From Rhizobacter sp. (GTDB lineage: Bacteria > Pseudomonadota > Gammaproteobacteria > Burkholderiales > Burkholderiaceae_C): a stretch of DNA of 38,631 nt. The notes beneath the pieces are model-generated. The model did no database searches and was not told the DNA's origin. It worked only from the letters and a program-made list of their open reading frames with translations. Numbering within the stretch: position 1 is the first letter of the stretch; each line of letters opens with the position of its first letter. Positions 23,687-31,720 of the stretch are shown here, piece after piece. Location: NCBI GenBank assembly GCA_025355545.1, contig JANXZN010000178.1, positions 1 through 38,631 of the forward strand, given 5' to 3'. Position numbers and translations under genes: made by a program.

Positions 23687-24991
23687 TCATCCGGCATACC
23701 CACCCAGCGCCGCGAGCGCATCGGCCACGTCCTGCGCGCTGACGCCCTCGCCGTGCGCGACCGGGGCGTCGGGCACGGCGGCCGCGCCGTCGGTCTTCAG
23801 CTTCGCGACCCACTGCCCGGCGTCGCGGCCCGACTCGAACGCCGCGCTCTGCAGCAGCACGCGGCCGTCGGCCGCGGCGAGCTTGAAGTAGAACTTGCCG
23901 TCGGCCTCGCGGTATTGCTTGAACGTGGGCAGCGCCAGCTTCGCGCGAGTCGGCGCGGCCGCAGGCGCCGTCACCGCCACCATCGGCCGCAGCCCGACCG
24001 CGGCGCGCAACTCGGCGAGAAACGGCGCGGTCACCGCGCGCGCCTTGCGCGCGCCTTCGAGCAAGCTGGCCTCGATGCGTTCGGGGTGCGCGATCAGCTC
24101 CTCGTAACGCTCGCGCAGCGGGCCGATGTCGCGCTCGATGCGTTCGACGACCTGCGTCTTGGCGTCGCCCCAGGCCATGCCGCCGCGCAGCGCGGCGCGG
24201 AACACCTCGCGCTCGCTGTCGCTGGCGAAGGCCTCGTAGATCGACACCAGGTGCGAGCCGTCCGGGTTCTTCGCCTCGCCCGGCGCGCGCGAATCGGTGA
24301 CGACGCGCGCGAGCGCGTCGCGCAGGCCCTTCGCGCCGCCTTCGAACAAGGGCACGGTGTTGTCGTAGCTCTTGCTCATCTTGCGGCCGTCCAGGCCCGG
24401 CAGCATCGCGACGCGCTCGTCGACGTTCGCCTCAGGCAGCACAAACAGTTCGCGGCCGGCGCCGAACAGGTGGTTGAAGCGCTGCGCCAGGTCGCGCGCC
24501 ATCTCGATGTGCTGGACCTGGTCGCGCCCCACCGGCACGCGGTGCGCGTTGAACATCAGGATGTCGGCGGCCATCAGGACGGGGTAGCAGAACAGGCCCA
24601 TCGTGACGCCGGCGTCGACGTCTTCGCCGGCCGCGAGGTTCGCGTCGACCGCGGCCTTGTAGGCGTGCGCGCGGTTCATCAGGCCCTTGGACGCGACGCA
24701 GGTCAGCAGCCATGTCAGCTCGGGGATTTCGACGATGTCGCTCTGCCGATAGAAGGTGACGCGCGACGGGTCCAGCCCTGCGGCCAGCCAGGTCGCGGCG
24801 ATCTCCAGGCGCGAGCGCTCGATGCGTGCGGGCTCGTCGCACTTGATCAGCGCGTGGTAGTCGGCGAGGAAGAAGAAGCTCTCGACGCCGGGTTCGCGGC
24901 TCGCCGCGATCGCGGGCCGGATCGCGCCGACGTAGTTGCCGAGGTGCGGCGTGCCGGTGGTCGTGATGCCGGTGAGAACGCGTTGGGTCAT
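23687..24991 (-). CDS. trpS: Tryptophan--tRNA ligase with extra C-terminal domain
   Basis: A 434-residue TrpRS. The HIGH-type motif is PHLGN (15-19), KMSKS is at 204-208, and GRDQVQHIEMARDLAQRFNH is typical. The catalytic part ends near residue 335. After a Pro/Ala linker comes FKQYREADGKFYFKLAAADG through GQWVAKLKTD (356-401), resembling the YegP/DUF1508 fold, then a short Ala-rich tail. It lacks the four-cysteine motif of the other TrpRS at 20195. The ATG at 24991 is preferred to an upstream TTG. Betaproteobacterial TrpRS of about 400 residues with such tails are known; the tail's role is not. Confidence 0.92.
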   Translation of the reverse strand: MTQRVLTGITTTGTPHLGNYVGAIRPAIAASREPGVESFFFLADYHALIKCDEPARIERSRLEIAATWLAAGLDPSRVTFYRQSDIVEIPELTWLLTCVASKGLMNRAHAYKAAVDANLAAGEDVDAGVTMGLFCYPVLMAADILMFNAHRVPVGRDQVQHIEMARDLAQRFNHLFGAGRELFVLPEANVDERVAMLPGLDGRKMSKSYDNTVPLFEGGAKGLRDALARVVTDSRAPGEAKNPDGSHLVSIYEAFASDSEREVFRAALRGGMAWGDAKTQVVERIERDIGPLRERYEELIAHPERIEASLLEGARKARAVTAPFLAELRAAVGLRPMVAVTAPAAAPTRAKLALPTFKQYREADGKFYFKLAAADGRVLLQSAAFESGRDAGQWVAKLKTDGAAAVPDAPVAHGEGVSAQDVADALAALGGYAG

Positions 24992-25022
24992 GGGCTCGTG
25001 ATTCGTTGTCAAAGCGGCGGCG

Positions 25023-25391
25023 TCATTGCACGCGTGTCGCGAGCGCGTCGGCCACCGCCTGCGCGTTGAAGCCGAGCAGGCGCCTGCCGCGCACGAACAT
25101 CACCGGTGTGCCCGGCGCCATCAGCAAGTGGTAGCGCTCGGCGCAGGCCGCGTCGCGTTCGATCAGGCACTCGTCGAAGGGCACGCGATTCTCGTTGAAC
25201 CACGCGCGCGCCTGCGCGCAGTAGACGCAGGTCACCGACCCGATCATCTGGATGTCGCCGGGCCGGGCGGCGGCCGCGACCTGCGCACCGAGGCGCTGTT
25301 GCGACCACCAGCCCAGGGCGTGCACCGCGCCGGCCGTGACGACGACCAGCGCGATCAGCCCGAGCAACGGTCGGCGCGTCGTCGTTGCCAT
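25023..25391 (-). CDS. Membrane-anchored glutaredoxin-like protein (CVYC)
   Basis: A 122-residue protein. One hydrophobic segment (about residues 9-28, LLGLIALVVVTAGAVHALGW) is a signal anchor. A small thioredoxin fold follows, with GSVTCVYCAQARAWFNENRVPFDECLIERD and the cis-proline region APGTPVMFVRGRRLLGF. The CxxC motif CVYC indicates disulfide exchange, probably on the periplasmic side. Its ATG overlaps the ridA stop (TGATG), so the genes are coupled. Confidence 0.82.
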   Translation of the reverse strand: MATTTRRPLLGLIALVVVTAGAVHALGWWSQQRLGAQVAAAARPGDIQMIGSVTCVYCAQARAWFNENRVPFDECLIERDAACAERYHLLMAPGTPVMFVRGRRLLGFNAQAVADALATRVQ

Positions 25392-25744
25392 CACGTCGCC
25401 GCCGTGACCACCATCTCGACCTTCCACTCCGCCCTTGCGAGGTTCGCCTGCACCGTGGCGCGCGGCGGCGCATCACCCGGCGCGAGCCAGTCGTCCCAGA
25501 CCGCGTTCATCGCCGGGAAGTCGGCCAGGTCCTTGATGAAGATCTGGCACATGAGGATGTGTGCCTTGTCGGTGCCGGCCTCGGTCAGCAGCCCGTCGAT
25601 CGCTGCCAGCACCTGGGCGGTCTGGCCGCGGATGTCCTGCGCGGCGTCGCTCGCGACCTGACCGGCGAGGTAGACCGTGCCGTTGTAGATCGTCATCTCC
25701 GACAGGCGGTCGCCGACATGGAATCGACGCAGTCCCTGGCTCAT
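25391..25744 (-). CDS. RidA family protein
   Basis: A 117-residue member of the RidA/YjgF/UK114 family, whose best-known role is hydrolysis of reactive enamine/imine intermediates. Visible features are [29 protein letters not shown] and the C-terminal [22 protein letters not shown], where the catalytic-site Arg of RidA is present. It lies between plsY (ATGA overlap) and the glutaredoxin-like gene (TGATG overlap). Subgroup and substrate are uncertain. Confidence 0.9.
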   Translation of the reverse strand: MSQGLRRFHVGDRLSEMTIYNGTVYLAGQVASDAAQDIRGQTAQVLAAIDGLLTEAGTDKAHILMCQIFIKDLADFPAMNAVWDDWLAPGDAPPRATVQANLARAEWKVEMVVTAAT

Positions 25745-26418
25745 GGTTTCGCTCCGTGCTTGTGTGAATGTTTGGTGGAGTGCCTGGCCGCGCGCGGCGC
25801 AGTGCCCGCAGCCTTCCGCCCGAGCTTGCTTTCCGTGCCCTTCAGCAGCTTCTGGATGTTCGCGCGATGGCGCCAGACCAGCAGCCCGCCCATCAGCATC
25901 ACCGCGACGGCCGCCGGGCCGCCGCCCCAGATCAGCAGCTGGTAGAACGGCGCGAACACCGCCGCGACGATCGCCGCCAGCGACGAGTAGCGCGTGAACG
26001 CCGCGATGATGACCCAGGTTGCGAGCGTCGCCAGCCCCAGCCACGGGTTCAGCCCGAGCAGCACGCCGGCGGCGGTGGCGACGCCCTTGCCGCCCCTGAA
26101 GTGGAAGAACACCGGCCACAGGTGACCGAGGAAGGCGGCCAGCCCGACCATCGCGAGCGTGCCTTCGTCCAGGCCGTAGGGCGCGCCCAACTCCCGAACC
26201 AGCACGACCGGCAAATAGCCCTTCAGCGCATCGAGCGCCAGCGTCAACACCGCCGCGGCCTTGTTGCCCGAGCGCAGCACGTTGGTTGCGCCCGGGTTGC
26301 CCGAACCGTAGCTGCGCGGGTCGTGCAGCCCCATCGCGCGGCTCACGAGCACCGCGAACGACAGCGAGCCGATCAGGTAGGCAGCGATGGCGGCAAGCGT
26401 TGGGTAGATGCTCTGCAT
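25741..26418 (-). CDS. plsY: Glycerol-3-phosphate acyltransferase PlsY
   Basis: A 225-residue inner-membrane enzyme using acyl-phosphate to acylate glycerol-3-phosphate, the first step of phospholipid synthesis. Motif 1 is [12 protein letters not shown], motif 2 is [20 protein letters not shown], and several transmembrane segments are visible. The C-terminal tail is basic and His-rich ([14 protein letters not shown]), an extension beyond the usual about 200 residues. The ATG at 26418 is chosen; a GTG six bases upstream is possible. Its stop overlaps the ridA ATG. Confidence 0.94.
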   Translation of the reverse strand: MQSIYPTLAAIAAYLIGSLSFAVLVSRAMGLHDPRSYGSGNPGATNVLRSGNKAAAVLTLALDALKGYLPVVLVRELGAPYGLDEGTLAMVGLAAFLGHLWPVFFHFRGGKGVATAAGVLLGLNPWLGLATLATWVIIAAFTRYSSLAAIVAAVFAPFYQLLIWGGGPAAVAVMLMGGLLVWRHRANIQKLLKGTESKLGRKAAGTAPRAARHSTKHSHKHGAKP

Positions 26419-26474
26419 GGGCACTCGAGAGGAGTCGGGGCGAGCCTATTTTGCGCCCGGCGGGCAGCCGCGCC

Positions 26475-26960
26475 TCACAGCGCGCAGTTCACCGGCTCGG
26501 CCGCGAGCAACTCGACCAGCACGCCGGGCGCGATGCCCACCAGGTAGCCGCGCCGACCGCCGTTGACGCAGACGCGCGGCAGCGTGAGCGCGCTCGCCTC
26601 GACGTAGACCGGCATCGGCTTTTTCAGACCGAACGGCGAGGTGCCGCCGACCAGGTAGCCGCTGTGGCGTTGCGCGACCTCGGGCTTGCAGGGCTCGACC
26701 GACTTGGCGCCGATTCTTCGCGCCAGGTTCTTCGTGCTGACCTGCCTGTCGCCGTGCATCAGCACGATCAGCGGCCGGGCGCGCTCGTCCTGCATCACCA
26801 GCGTCTTGACGATCTCGTGCTCGGGCACGCCGAGCTGGCGCGCCGACTCGGCCGTGCCGCCGTGCTCGACGTAGTCGTACACGTGCTCGGTGAACGCCAC
26901 GCCGTGCGCGCGCAGGAACTGCGTCGCCGGGGTCTCGCAGACGTGGGCGCCCTTCTTCAT
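26475..26960 (-). CDS. ybaK: Cys-tRNA(Pro)/Cys-tRNA(Cys) deacylase YbaK/EbsC
   Basis: A 161-residue editing enzyme that hydrolyses misacylated Cys-tRNA(Pro). The core features are ATQFLRAHGVAF, DERARPLIVLMHGDRQVSTKNLAR with the conserved Lys, and the GYLVGGTSPFGLKKPMPVYVE block specific to YbaK. GAGG lies upstream of the ATG. The upstream gap holds repeat copy D. Confidence 0.93.
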   Translation of the reverse strand: MKKGAHVCETPATQFLRAHGVAFTEHVYDYVEHGGTAESARQLGVPEHEIVKTLVMQDERARPLIVLMHGDRQVSTKNLARRIGAKSVEPCKPEVAQRHSGYLVGGTSPFGLKKPMPVYVEASALTLPRVCVNGGRRGYLVGIAPGVLVELLAAEPVNCAL

Positions 26961-26970
26961 CGCAGCCTCA

Positions 26971-26992
26971 GGCCAGCGCCGGGCCGCCCCAA
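26971..26992 (-). repeat. Intergenic GC-rich repeat, copy D (minus orientation)
   Basis: The minus strand reads TTGGGGCGGCCCGGCGCTGG, the core shared with copies A-C. It lies in the 85-base gap between the aldo/keto reductase and ybaK, next to a second hairpin GGCGCC-GCA-GGCGCC at about 27019-27033. Confidence 0.55.
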
Positions 26993-27045
26993 GCGGCCTG
27001 AGCTCCCTTCGGGGGACGGCGCCGCAGGCGCCTTGGGGTCGTCAT

Positions 27046-28113
27046 TCATTGCGCCGGGTCACGAATCACCCAGCGGATCGCGTCGATCTGCGCCAGCAGC
27101 TCGGGCGCCAGGGTCGTGCCCCAGGCATCGACGTTCTCGTCGAGCTGCGCCACGCTGTTGGCACCGATGATCGTGCTGGCGACGCGCCAGTTCGTGTAGC
27201 AGAAGGCCAGCGCCATGCGCGTCGGCGTCAGGCCGTGCTCGCGCGCCAGCGCGTTGTAGCGGCGCGCCGCGTCGAGTACCTCGGGCCGGCCCCAGCGCTG
27301 CTTGCGGAAGGTCTCGAAGCGCGTCATCCGGTCGTGCGGCTTGGCGCCGGCGAAACCGGTTTCGTCGTACTTGCCGGTGAGCGCGCCGAAGCCGAGTGGC
27401 GAGTATGCGAGCAGCGACACGCCGAGCCGGTGCATCGCCTCGTCCAGCCCGTTGTCGACGACGCGGTTCACCAGCGTGTACGGGTTCTGCACCGTCGCGA
27501 CGCGCGGCAGCCCGTGCACGTCGGCCACGCGCACGAATTCGGCCAGGCCCCAGGGTGTCTCGTTGCTCAGGCCGATGTAGCGGATCTTGCCCTCCTGCAC
27601 CAGCCCGGCGAACGCGCCGAGCTGGTCATGGATCGAGCTGTACTCGCGGTCGTTCCTGGGGTCGAAGTACAGCGGCCCGAACATCGGCACGTTGCGGTTC
27701 GGCCAGTGGATCTGGTATAGGTCGATCACGTCGGTGTGCAGCCGCAAGAGGCTCGCGTCGCAGGCCTCGCGGATCTCGTGCGGCGTCAGGTTGGCGCTGC
27801 CGCCGCGGATCCAGTCGGCGTTGCGCGCCGGGCCGGCGACCTTCGTCGCGAGCACGACCTTGTCGCGTGCGCCGGGCCGGGTCGCGAACCAGCGGCCGAT
27901 GATGCGCTCGCTCGCGCCCGCGGTCTCGCGCCGCACCGGCACCGCGTACATCTCGGCGGTGTCGACGAAGTTCAGGCCGCGCTCGAGCGCGCGGTCGAGG
28001 ATCGCATGCGCGCTGGCCTCGTCGACCTGCTCGCCGAAGGTCATCGTGCCCAGGCAGATCGGCGGCACGCGCAGTTCGCTGCGGCCCAGCGTGACGAGCG
28101 GGAACGGGTCCAT
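27046..28113 (-). CDS. Aldo/keto reductase (Tas-like)
   Basis: A 355-residue NADP(H)-dependent aldo/keto reductase. The catalytic tetrad is visible: Asp and Tyr in GLNFVDTAEMYAVP, Lys in VVLATKVAG, His in YQIHWPNR. The C-terminal cofactor-binding part includes TIIGANSVAQLDENV. The RNVPMFG segment and length match E. coli Tas (346). Physiological substrate is unknown. The ATG has GATAAA ten bases upstream and no Shine-Dalgarno, a possible leaderless start. Confidence 0.92.
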   Translation of the reverse strand: MDPFPLVTLGRSELRVPPICLGTMTFGEQVDEASAHAILDRALERGLNFVDTAEMYAVPVRRETAGASERIIGRWFATRPGARDKVVLATKVAGPARNADWIRGGSANLTPHEIREACDASLLRLHTDVIDLYQIHWPNRNVPMFGPLYFDPRNDREYSSIHDQLGAFAGLVQEGKIRYIGLSNETPWGLAEFVRVADVHGLPRVATVQNPYTLVNRVVDNGLDEAMHRLGVSLLAYSPLGFGALTGKYDETGFAGAKPHDRMTRFETFRKQRWGRPEVLDAARRYNALAREHGLTPTRMALAFCYTNWRVASTIIGANSVAQLDENVDAWGTTLAPELLAQIDAIRWVIRDPAQ

Positions 28114-28224
28114 GGCGGGCGAGTTTATCTGCCTGCGCGCCCTTGCGCGCCATGCACGCGGGCCGAAAAACGCTGGCACAGTGCGGCCGGATTGTGGTTC
28201 TCCGCCCCGCTCCCCGCGCCCCTG

Positions 28225-28751
28225 ATGCTTGTCAGCATGGCGATCGGGTTCGGCGCCGGCATCGCGATCTTCGTGCTCGAGGTGCTGGCCAGCGTCAGCC
28301 TGCTGCGCAGCGCCGCGCGCGACATCGACTGGCGCTGGCTGAGCCGGCTCGTCGCCGGCAACGTGCTGTGCCTGCCGCTGGCATCGTGCTGCTCGCCCGG
28401 CTGCCCGAGACGCCGCTGCGGCTGCTGATCGGCGCACTGCCGCTACTCGCCGCGGCGCTGCTGCGCAGCGGCTTCAGCCTCGCGCTCGAACCGAGCGCGG
28501 GCGTGCGTTTCAGCGTCGGCATGGCCTCGGGCTTCGTCAACGGCGTCGCGGCGATCGGCGGGATCGCGATCGCGGTGATGCTCAGCAGCTCGCGGATCGC
28601 ACCGGCGGCGATGCGCGCCGGCATCTGGGTCGGCCAGCGTTCGTTCGTGGGCGTGTCGCCCGCGCAGTTCCGCCGCCATGTGCTGAACCTGCTGCTGCTG
28701 ATTGCCGCGATCAGCGTGCTGCGCGCGCTGCTCGAACTGCTCGGCCGCTGA
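28225..28751 (+). pseudogene. Sulfite exporter TauE/SafE family permease, frameshifted and internally deleted
   Basis: Two frames together read as a TSUP-family permease. The first gives LMLVSMAIGFGAGIAIF through VAGNVLCLPL; the rest, GIVLLARLPETPLRLLIGAL onward, is one base out of frame, with a GGC apparently shortened to GC at 28381-28382. The second half keeps GMASGFVNGVAAIGGIAIAVML. It then jumps from APAAMRA to GIWVGQRSFVGVSPAQFRR, where relatives usually have some 40 more residues, so an internal in-frame deletion is likely. Repaired length is about 175 residues against about 250 normally. The true start is uncertain. Confidence 0.7.
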
Positions 28752-28765
28752 AGCGGCCGGTTAGC

Positions 28766-29533
28766 ATGGGGCCATCCGCCGCCGCCATGAACCGCCTGCC
28801 CGACCCGCTGCTCGCCGCCGCCGCACCGCCCCCGTGGACGGCCGAGATCTGGCAGCGCATGCGCCGCCACTTCCTGCTCAAGCTCGTCGGCACGACCGTG
28901 TTCACCTGGCTGTTCTTCATCGGCTACCTGCACCTGTTGCGCCAGCCGGTCTACGCGGTCGTCGTGATGCCGCTGACCGCGCTCGACCGGCTGATCCCGT
29001 TCCAGCCGGTCACGTTGTTCGCCTACCTTTCGCTGTGGTTCTACGTCGGCATCGCGCCAGGGCTGCAGCTGTCGTTTCGCGAGCTGCTGGTCTACGGCCT
29101 GTGGATCGCCGCGCTGTGCCTGACCGGCCTGGGCATCTTCTACGCCTGGCCGACCGCGGTGCCGCCGCTCGCGCTCGACCTCTCCGGCTTCGCCGGCTTC
29201 GGCGTGCTGAAGGGTGTCGACGCCGCCGGCAACGCCTGCCCGTCGCTGCACGTGGCGGTGGCGATCTTCACTGCGATCTGGATCGAGCACGTGCTGTGCC
29301 AGGCGCGCGCACCGCTCGCGCTGCGCGCCGTCAACATCGCCTGGTTCGCGCTGATCGCCTGGTCGACGCTGGCGATCAAGCAGCACGTGGTGCTCGACGT
29401 CGTCGCCGGCGCGCTGCTGGGCATCGCCTTCGCGCTGCCCTCGCTGCACTGGCGGCCGGCACCGCTGCGCAGGCCCATTCCCCGGGTGCGAGCGGATATC
29501 ATCGAACGCATGTCGACGGACATCGCACCATGA
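28766..29533 (+). CDS. PAP2/Aur1-type phosphatase or phosphotransferase membrane protein
   Basis: A 255-residue inner-membrane protein with about six hydrophobic spans. The PAP2 motifs 2 and 3 are clear in the C-terminal half: NACPSLHVAVAIFTA (PSLHV) and IKQHVVLDVVAGALLG (HxxxxD-type). The first motif KX6RP is not recognisable, as in Aur1/Ipt1-like PAP2_3 proteins that transfer head groups. The next gene, an acyl carrier protein, starts on its stop (ATGA). The start may be the ATG at 28787. A lipid-phosphate substrate bound to the acyl-carrier/ketosynthase pair is inference. Confidence 0.82.
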   Translation: MGPSAAAMNRLPDPLLAAAAPPPWTAEIWQRMRRHFLLKLVGTTVFTWLFFIGYLHLLRQPVYAVVVMPLTALDRLIPFQPVTLFAYLSLWFYVGIAPGLQLSFRELLVYGLWIAALCLTGLGIFYAWPTAVPPLALDLSGFAGFGVLKGVDAAGNACPSLHVAVAIFTAIWIEHVLCQARAPLALRAVNIAWFALIAWSTLAIKQHVVLDVVAGALLGIAFALPSLHWRPAPLRRPIPRVRADIIERMSTDIAP

Positions 29534-29769
29534 GCACGTTGCAAGACCTGCAGGCCCTGATCCACGAGAAGTTCGGCATCGATCCGGCCGAACTCGATCC
29601 GCACGCGTCGATGCGCGAAAAAGGCGTCGATTCGCTCGCGCTGGTCGAATTCCTGTTCGCGATCGAAGACCGCTTCGGAATCTCGATGTCCGACGAAGAT
29701 TCCAACGTCGACACGCTGGCCGAACTCGCCGTCGTGGTCGACAAGGCGCGCGCGACGCAGGCGGCGTGA
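29530..29769 (+). CDS. Acyl carrier protein
   Basis: A 79-residue carrier protein. The phosphopantetheine attachment serine is in GVDSLALVEFLFAIEDRFGI, and the acidic helix 2/3 surface DEDSNVDTLAEL is typical. It is not the housekeeping acpP, whose motif is GADSLDTVEL. Its ATG overlaps the PAP2 stop (ATGA), and its own stop overlaps the ketosynthase GTG (GTGA). It therefore probably serves that synthase. Confidence 0.93.
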   Translation: MSTLQDLQALIHEKFGIDPAELDPHASMREKGVDSLALVEFLFAIEDRFGISMSDEDSNVDTLAELAVVVDKARATQAA

Positions 29770-30983
29770 ATCCTGGTGTCGCGGTCATCGGGCTCGGCGC
29801 GATCGCGCCGCACGGCGATGATCTCGCCGCGCTGTTCGCGGCGCTGCTGCGCGGCGAATCGGCGATCCGGCCGATCTTCCCCGAACTGGCCAAGCCGGCC
29901 GCCGCCGCCAGCGTCGCCTTCGACGAATCGCGCTGGTTCACGAAGCTGCAGCTCGCTGGCGTCGACCGCGTCAGCCAGCTCGCGGTCGCTGCCGCCGACC
30001 TGGCGCTGCGCGACGCCGGCATCGACGCCGCCGGCGCGAGCCAGATCGACCCCGAACGCATCGGCGTCTACGTCGGCTGCGGCATGGGCGGCGCCGCGGC
30101 GCTCGAGGCCGCCTACCGCGGCGGCGCGCGCGTGCCGCCGCTGACGATTCCCGCGTTCATGCCGAACGCGCCCGCGGCGCAGGTCGCGCTGCGCCAGCGC
30201 GTGCAGGGCCCGGTGCTGACCTACTCGGTCGCGTGCGCGTCGTCGGCGGTCGCGATCGCCGAGGCGGCCGCGGCGGTGCAGCGCGGCGACATCGATGTGG
30301 GCGTCGCCGGCGGCAGCGAGGCGCTGATCGTGCCCGGCGTCGTGCTCGCGTGGCAGGCGATGCAGACCCTCGCCAGTTTCGAGCCGGGCGCCGCGGCAAC
30401 GGCGGTGCGGCCGTTCGCCACCGACCGCAGCGGCTTCGCGCTCGGGGAGGGCGCGGCCTTCGTCGTCCTCGAATCGAGCGCGCGCGCGCGGCGGCGCGGC
30501 GCGCGCATCCACGCCACGCTCGCCGGCTGGGGCCTGTCCTGCGACGCGACGCACCTGACCAAGCCCGATGCGCCGGGCCAGGCCCGCGCGCTGCGCGCCG
30601 CGCTGCGCCGTGCCGACCTGGCGCCGCGCGATATCGGCTACTGCAACGCGCACGGCACCGCCACGCGCATCGGCGACGTGGTCGAGCGCGACGCGCTCGC
30701 GCTGGTCTGGGGCGACGCGCTCGACGCGCTGCGCGTCAGCTCAACCAAGGCGCTGCACGGCCACTTGCTGGGCGCCGCGGGTGCGCTCGAGGCCGTCATC
30801 ACGGTGCTCGCGCTCGAGCATGGGGCGCTGCCGCCGAACGCGCACTGTGCCGAGGTCGATCCGGCCTGCCGGCTGAACCTGGTCTCGCCAGCGGCCACGA
30901 GCGCGCCCGGCCTGAGCGCCGCGATCAGCAACTCGTTCGCGTTCGGCGGCACGAACTCGGTGCTGCTGTTCACCCGCGTCTGA
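29766..30983 (+). CDS. Beta-ketoacyl-ACP synthase (KAS I/II-like)
   Basis: A 405-residue condensing enzyme of the FabF fold. The nucleophile Cys lies in VACASSAVAIAEAAAAVQRGD and the two catalytic His in CNAHGTATRIGDVVE and KALHGHLLGAAGALE. The C-terminal block is NSFAFGGTNSVLLF. The full Cys-His-His triad argues for active elongation rather than a chain-length-factor role. The start is GTG on the acp stop. No ketoreductase, dehydratase or malonyl transferase lies beside it, so it must share these with housekeeping fatty acid synthesis or a distant cluster. Confidence 0.92.
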   Translation: MNPGVAVIGLGAIAPHGDDLAALFAALLRGESAIRPIFPELAKPAAAASVAFDESRWFTKLQLAGVDRVSQLAVAAADLALRDAGIDAAGASQIDPERIGVYVGCGMGGAAALEAAYRGGARVPPLTIPAFMPNAPAAQVALRQRVQGPVLTYSVACASSAVAIAEAAAAVQRGDIDVGVAGGSEALIVPGVVLAWQAMQTLASFEPGAAATAVRPFATDRSGFALGEGAAFVVLESSARARRRGARIHATLAGWGLSCDATHLTKPDAPGQARALRAALRRADLAPRDIGYCNAHGTATRIGDVVERDALALVWGDALDALRVSSTKALHGHLLGAAGALEAVITVLALEHGALPPNAHCAEVDPACRLNLVSPAATSAPGLSAAISNSFAFGGTNSVLLFTRV

Positions 30984-31409
30984 GCCGCCCCTTCGGCGTC
31001 GCCGGCGGGCTCGGTACGGCGTCTTCGGCCAGCCAGTCGCCCCCATCGGGCGCGCCGACACTGCCACCGCCGACATAGCGCTGCGCCGCATCACCGGCGG
31101 AGTGGCGCACCTTCTTGTCGCCGGGGGGTCGGCGCGGCCTGCTGCCCGCTGCCAACGTCGCGGGCAACGAGCGGGCTCGGCGGCGACGCAGATTTTCGGG
31201 CAAGCATGCAAGCTCCAGCATCGGGTGGTCGGAGTCCTCTTCGTCGTGCACACACTGGCCCGCGCACAGCGGCGAGGTTCGTGTCGTCGGGTAGGTGGGC
31301 AGCTACAGTCGCGGCGCCTGCCGCCAGCCCGGGTCGACGACCGCGGCGTACCGCTGCGCGGGCCGGCAGCCGGAGCCTGCGCCTACAGCCGACCCGCGGC
31401 GTGTCGCTC
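30984..31409. other. 426-base intergenic region, no gene supported
   Basis: GC-rich sequence lies after the ketosynthase gene. On the minus strand a 93-codon frame from a GTG at 31251 (containing RRPPGDKKVRHSAGDAAQRY) runs into the ketosynthase end. It has no Shine-Dalgarno and looks like arginine/proline-rich noise or an intergenic repeat. TACAGT at about 31311 is an isolated -10-like box on the plus strand with no gene after it. Confidence 0.4.
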
Positions 31410-31670
31410 TCAGGTCAGCACGACCGCGTTCAGCTGGCGCGCGATGTCCAGCATCTTCGCGGTCATGTCGACCACGACGCCGCGCTTGGGCTGCGGGCCG
31501 ATCATGAAGGTCTCGCGCCCGCGCTGCGCGATGATGCGGTGACCGTCGGCGCCTTGCGAGCGCGCGTAGATGACGGTCTCACAGGTGTCGGAGATCAGCA
31601 CCTTGTTGCCGGTCGTCGACTCGGCTTCAAAGAAGTTGCTGCCTCGCGGCGCCTCGGTCAGTATCCACAT
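31410..31670 (-). CDS. Hypothetical 86-residue protein
   Basis: A small soluble protein I do not recognise. It begins MWILTEAPRGSNFFEAESTT, includes KVLISDTCETVIYARSQGADG and ends DIARQLNAVVLT. Composition is balanced, unlike antisense GC-rich frames, and AGGAA lies about nine bases before the ATG, so the gene is probably real. It is divergent from the rhomboid gene over a 50-base gap. No signal peptide or membrane segment. Confidence 0.65.
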   Translation of the reverse strand: MWILTEAPRGSNFFEAESTTGNKVLISDTCETVIYARSQGADGHRIIAQRGRETFMIGPQPKRGVVVDMTAKMLDIARQLNAVVLT

Positions 31671-31720
31671 GCTTGGTTTCCTCGATGCGCCCGTGAGCGG
31701 GAGCTTCTAATGTGCACCAG

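Noticed and set aside
31102-31542. Plus-strand frames downstream of the ketosynthase gene
   Set aside because: No start signals, Arg/Pro/Ala-rich composition, and overlap with the better supported minus-strand 86-residue gene.
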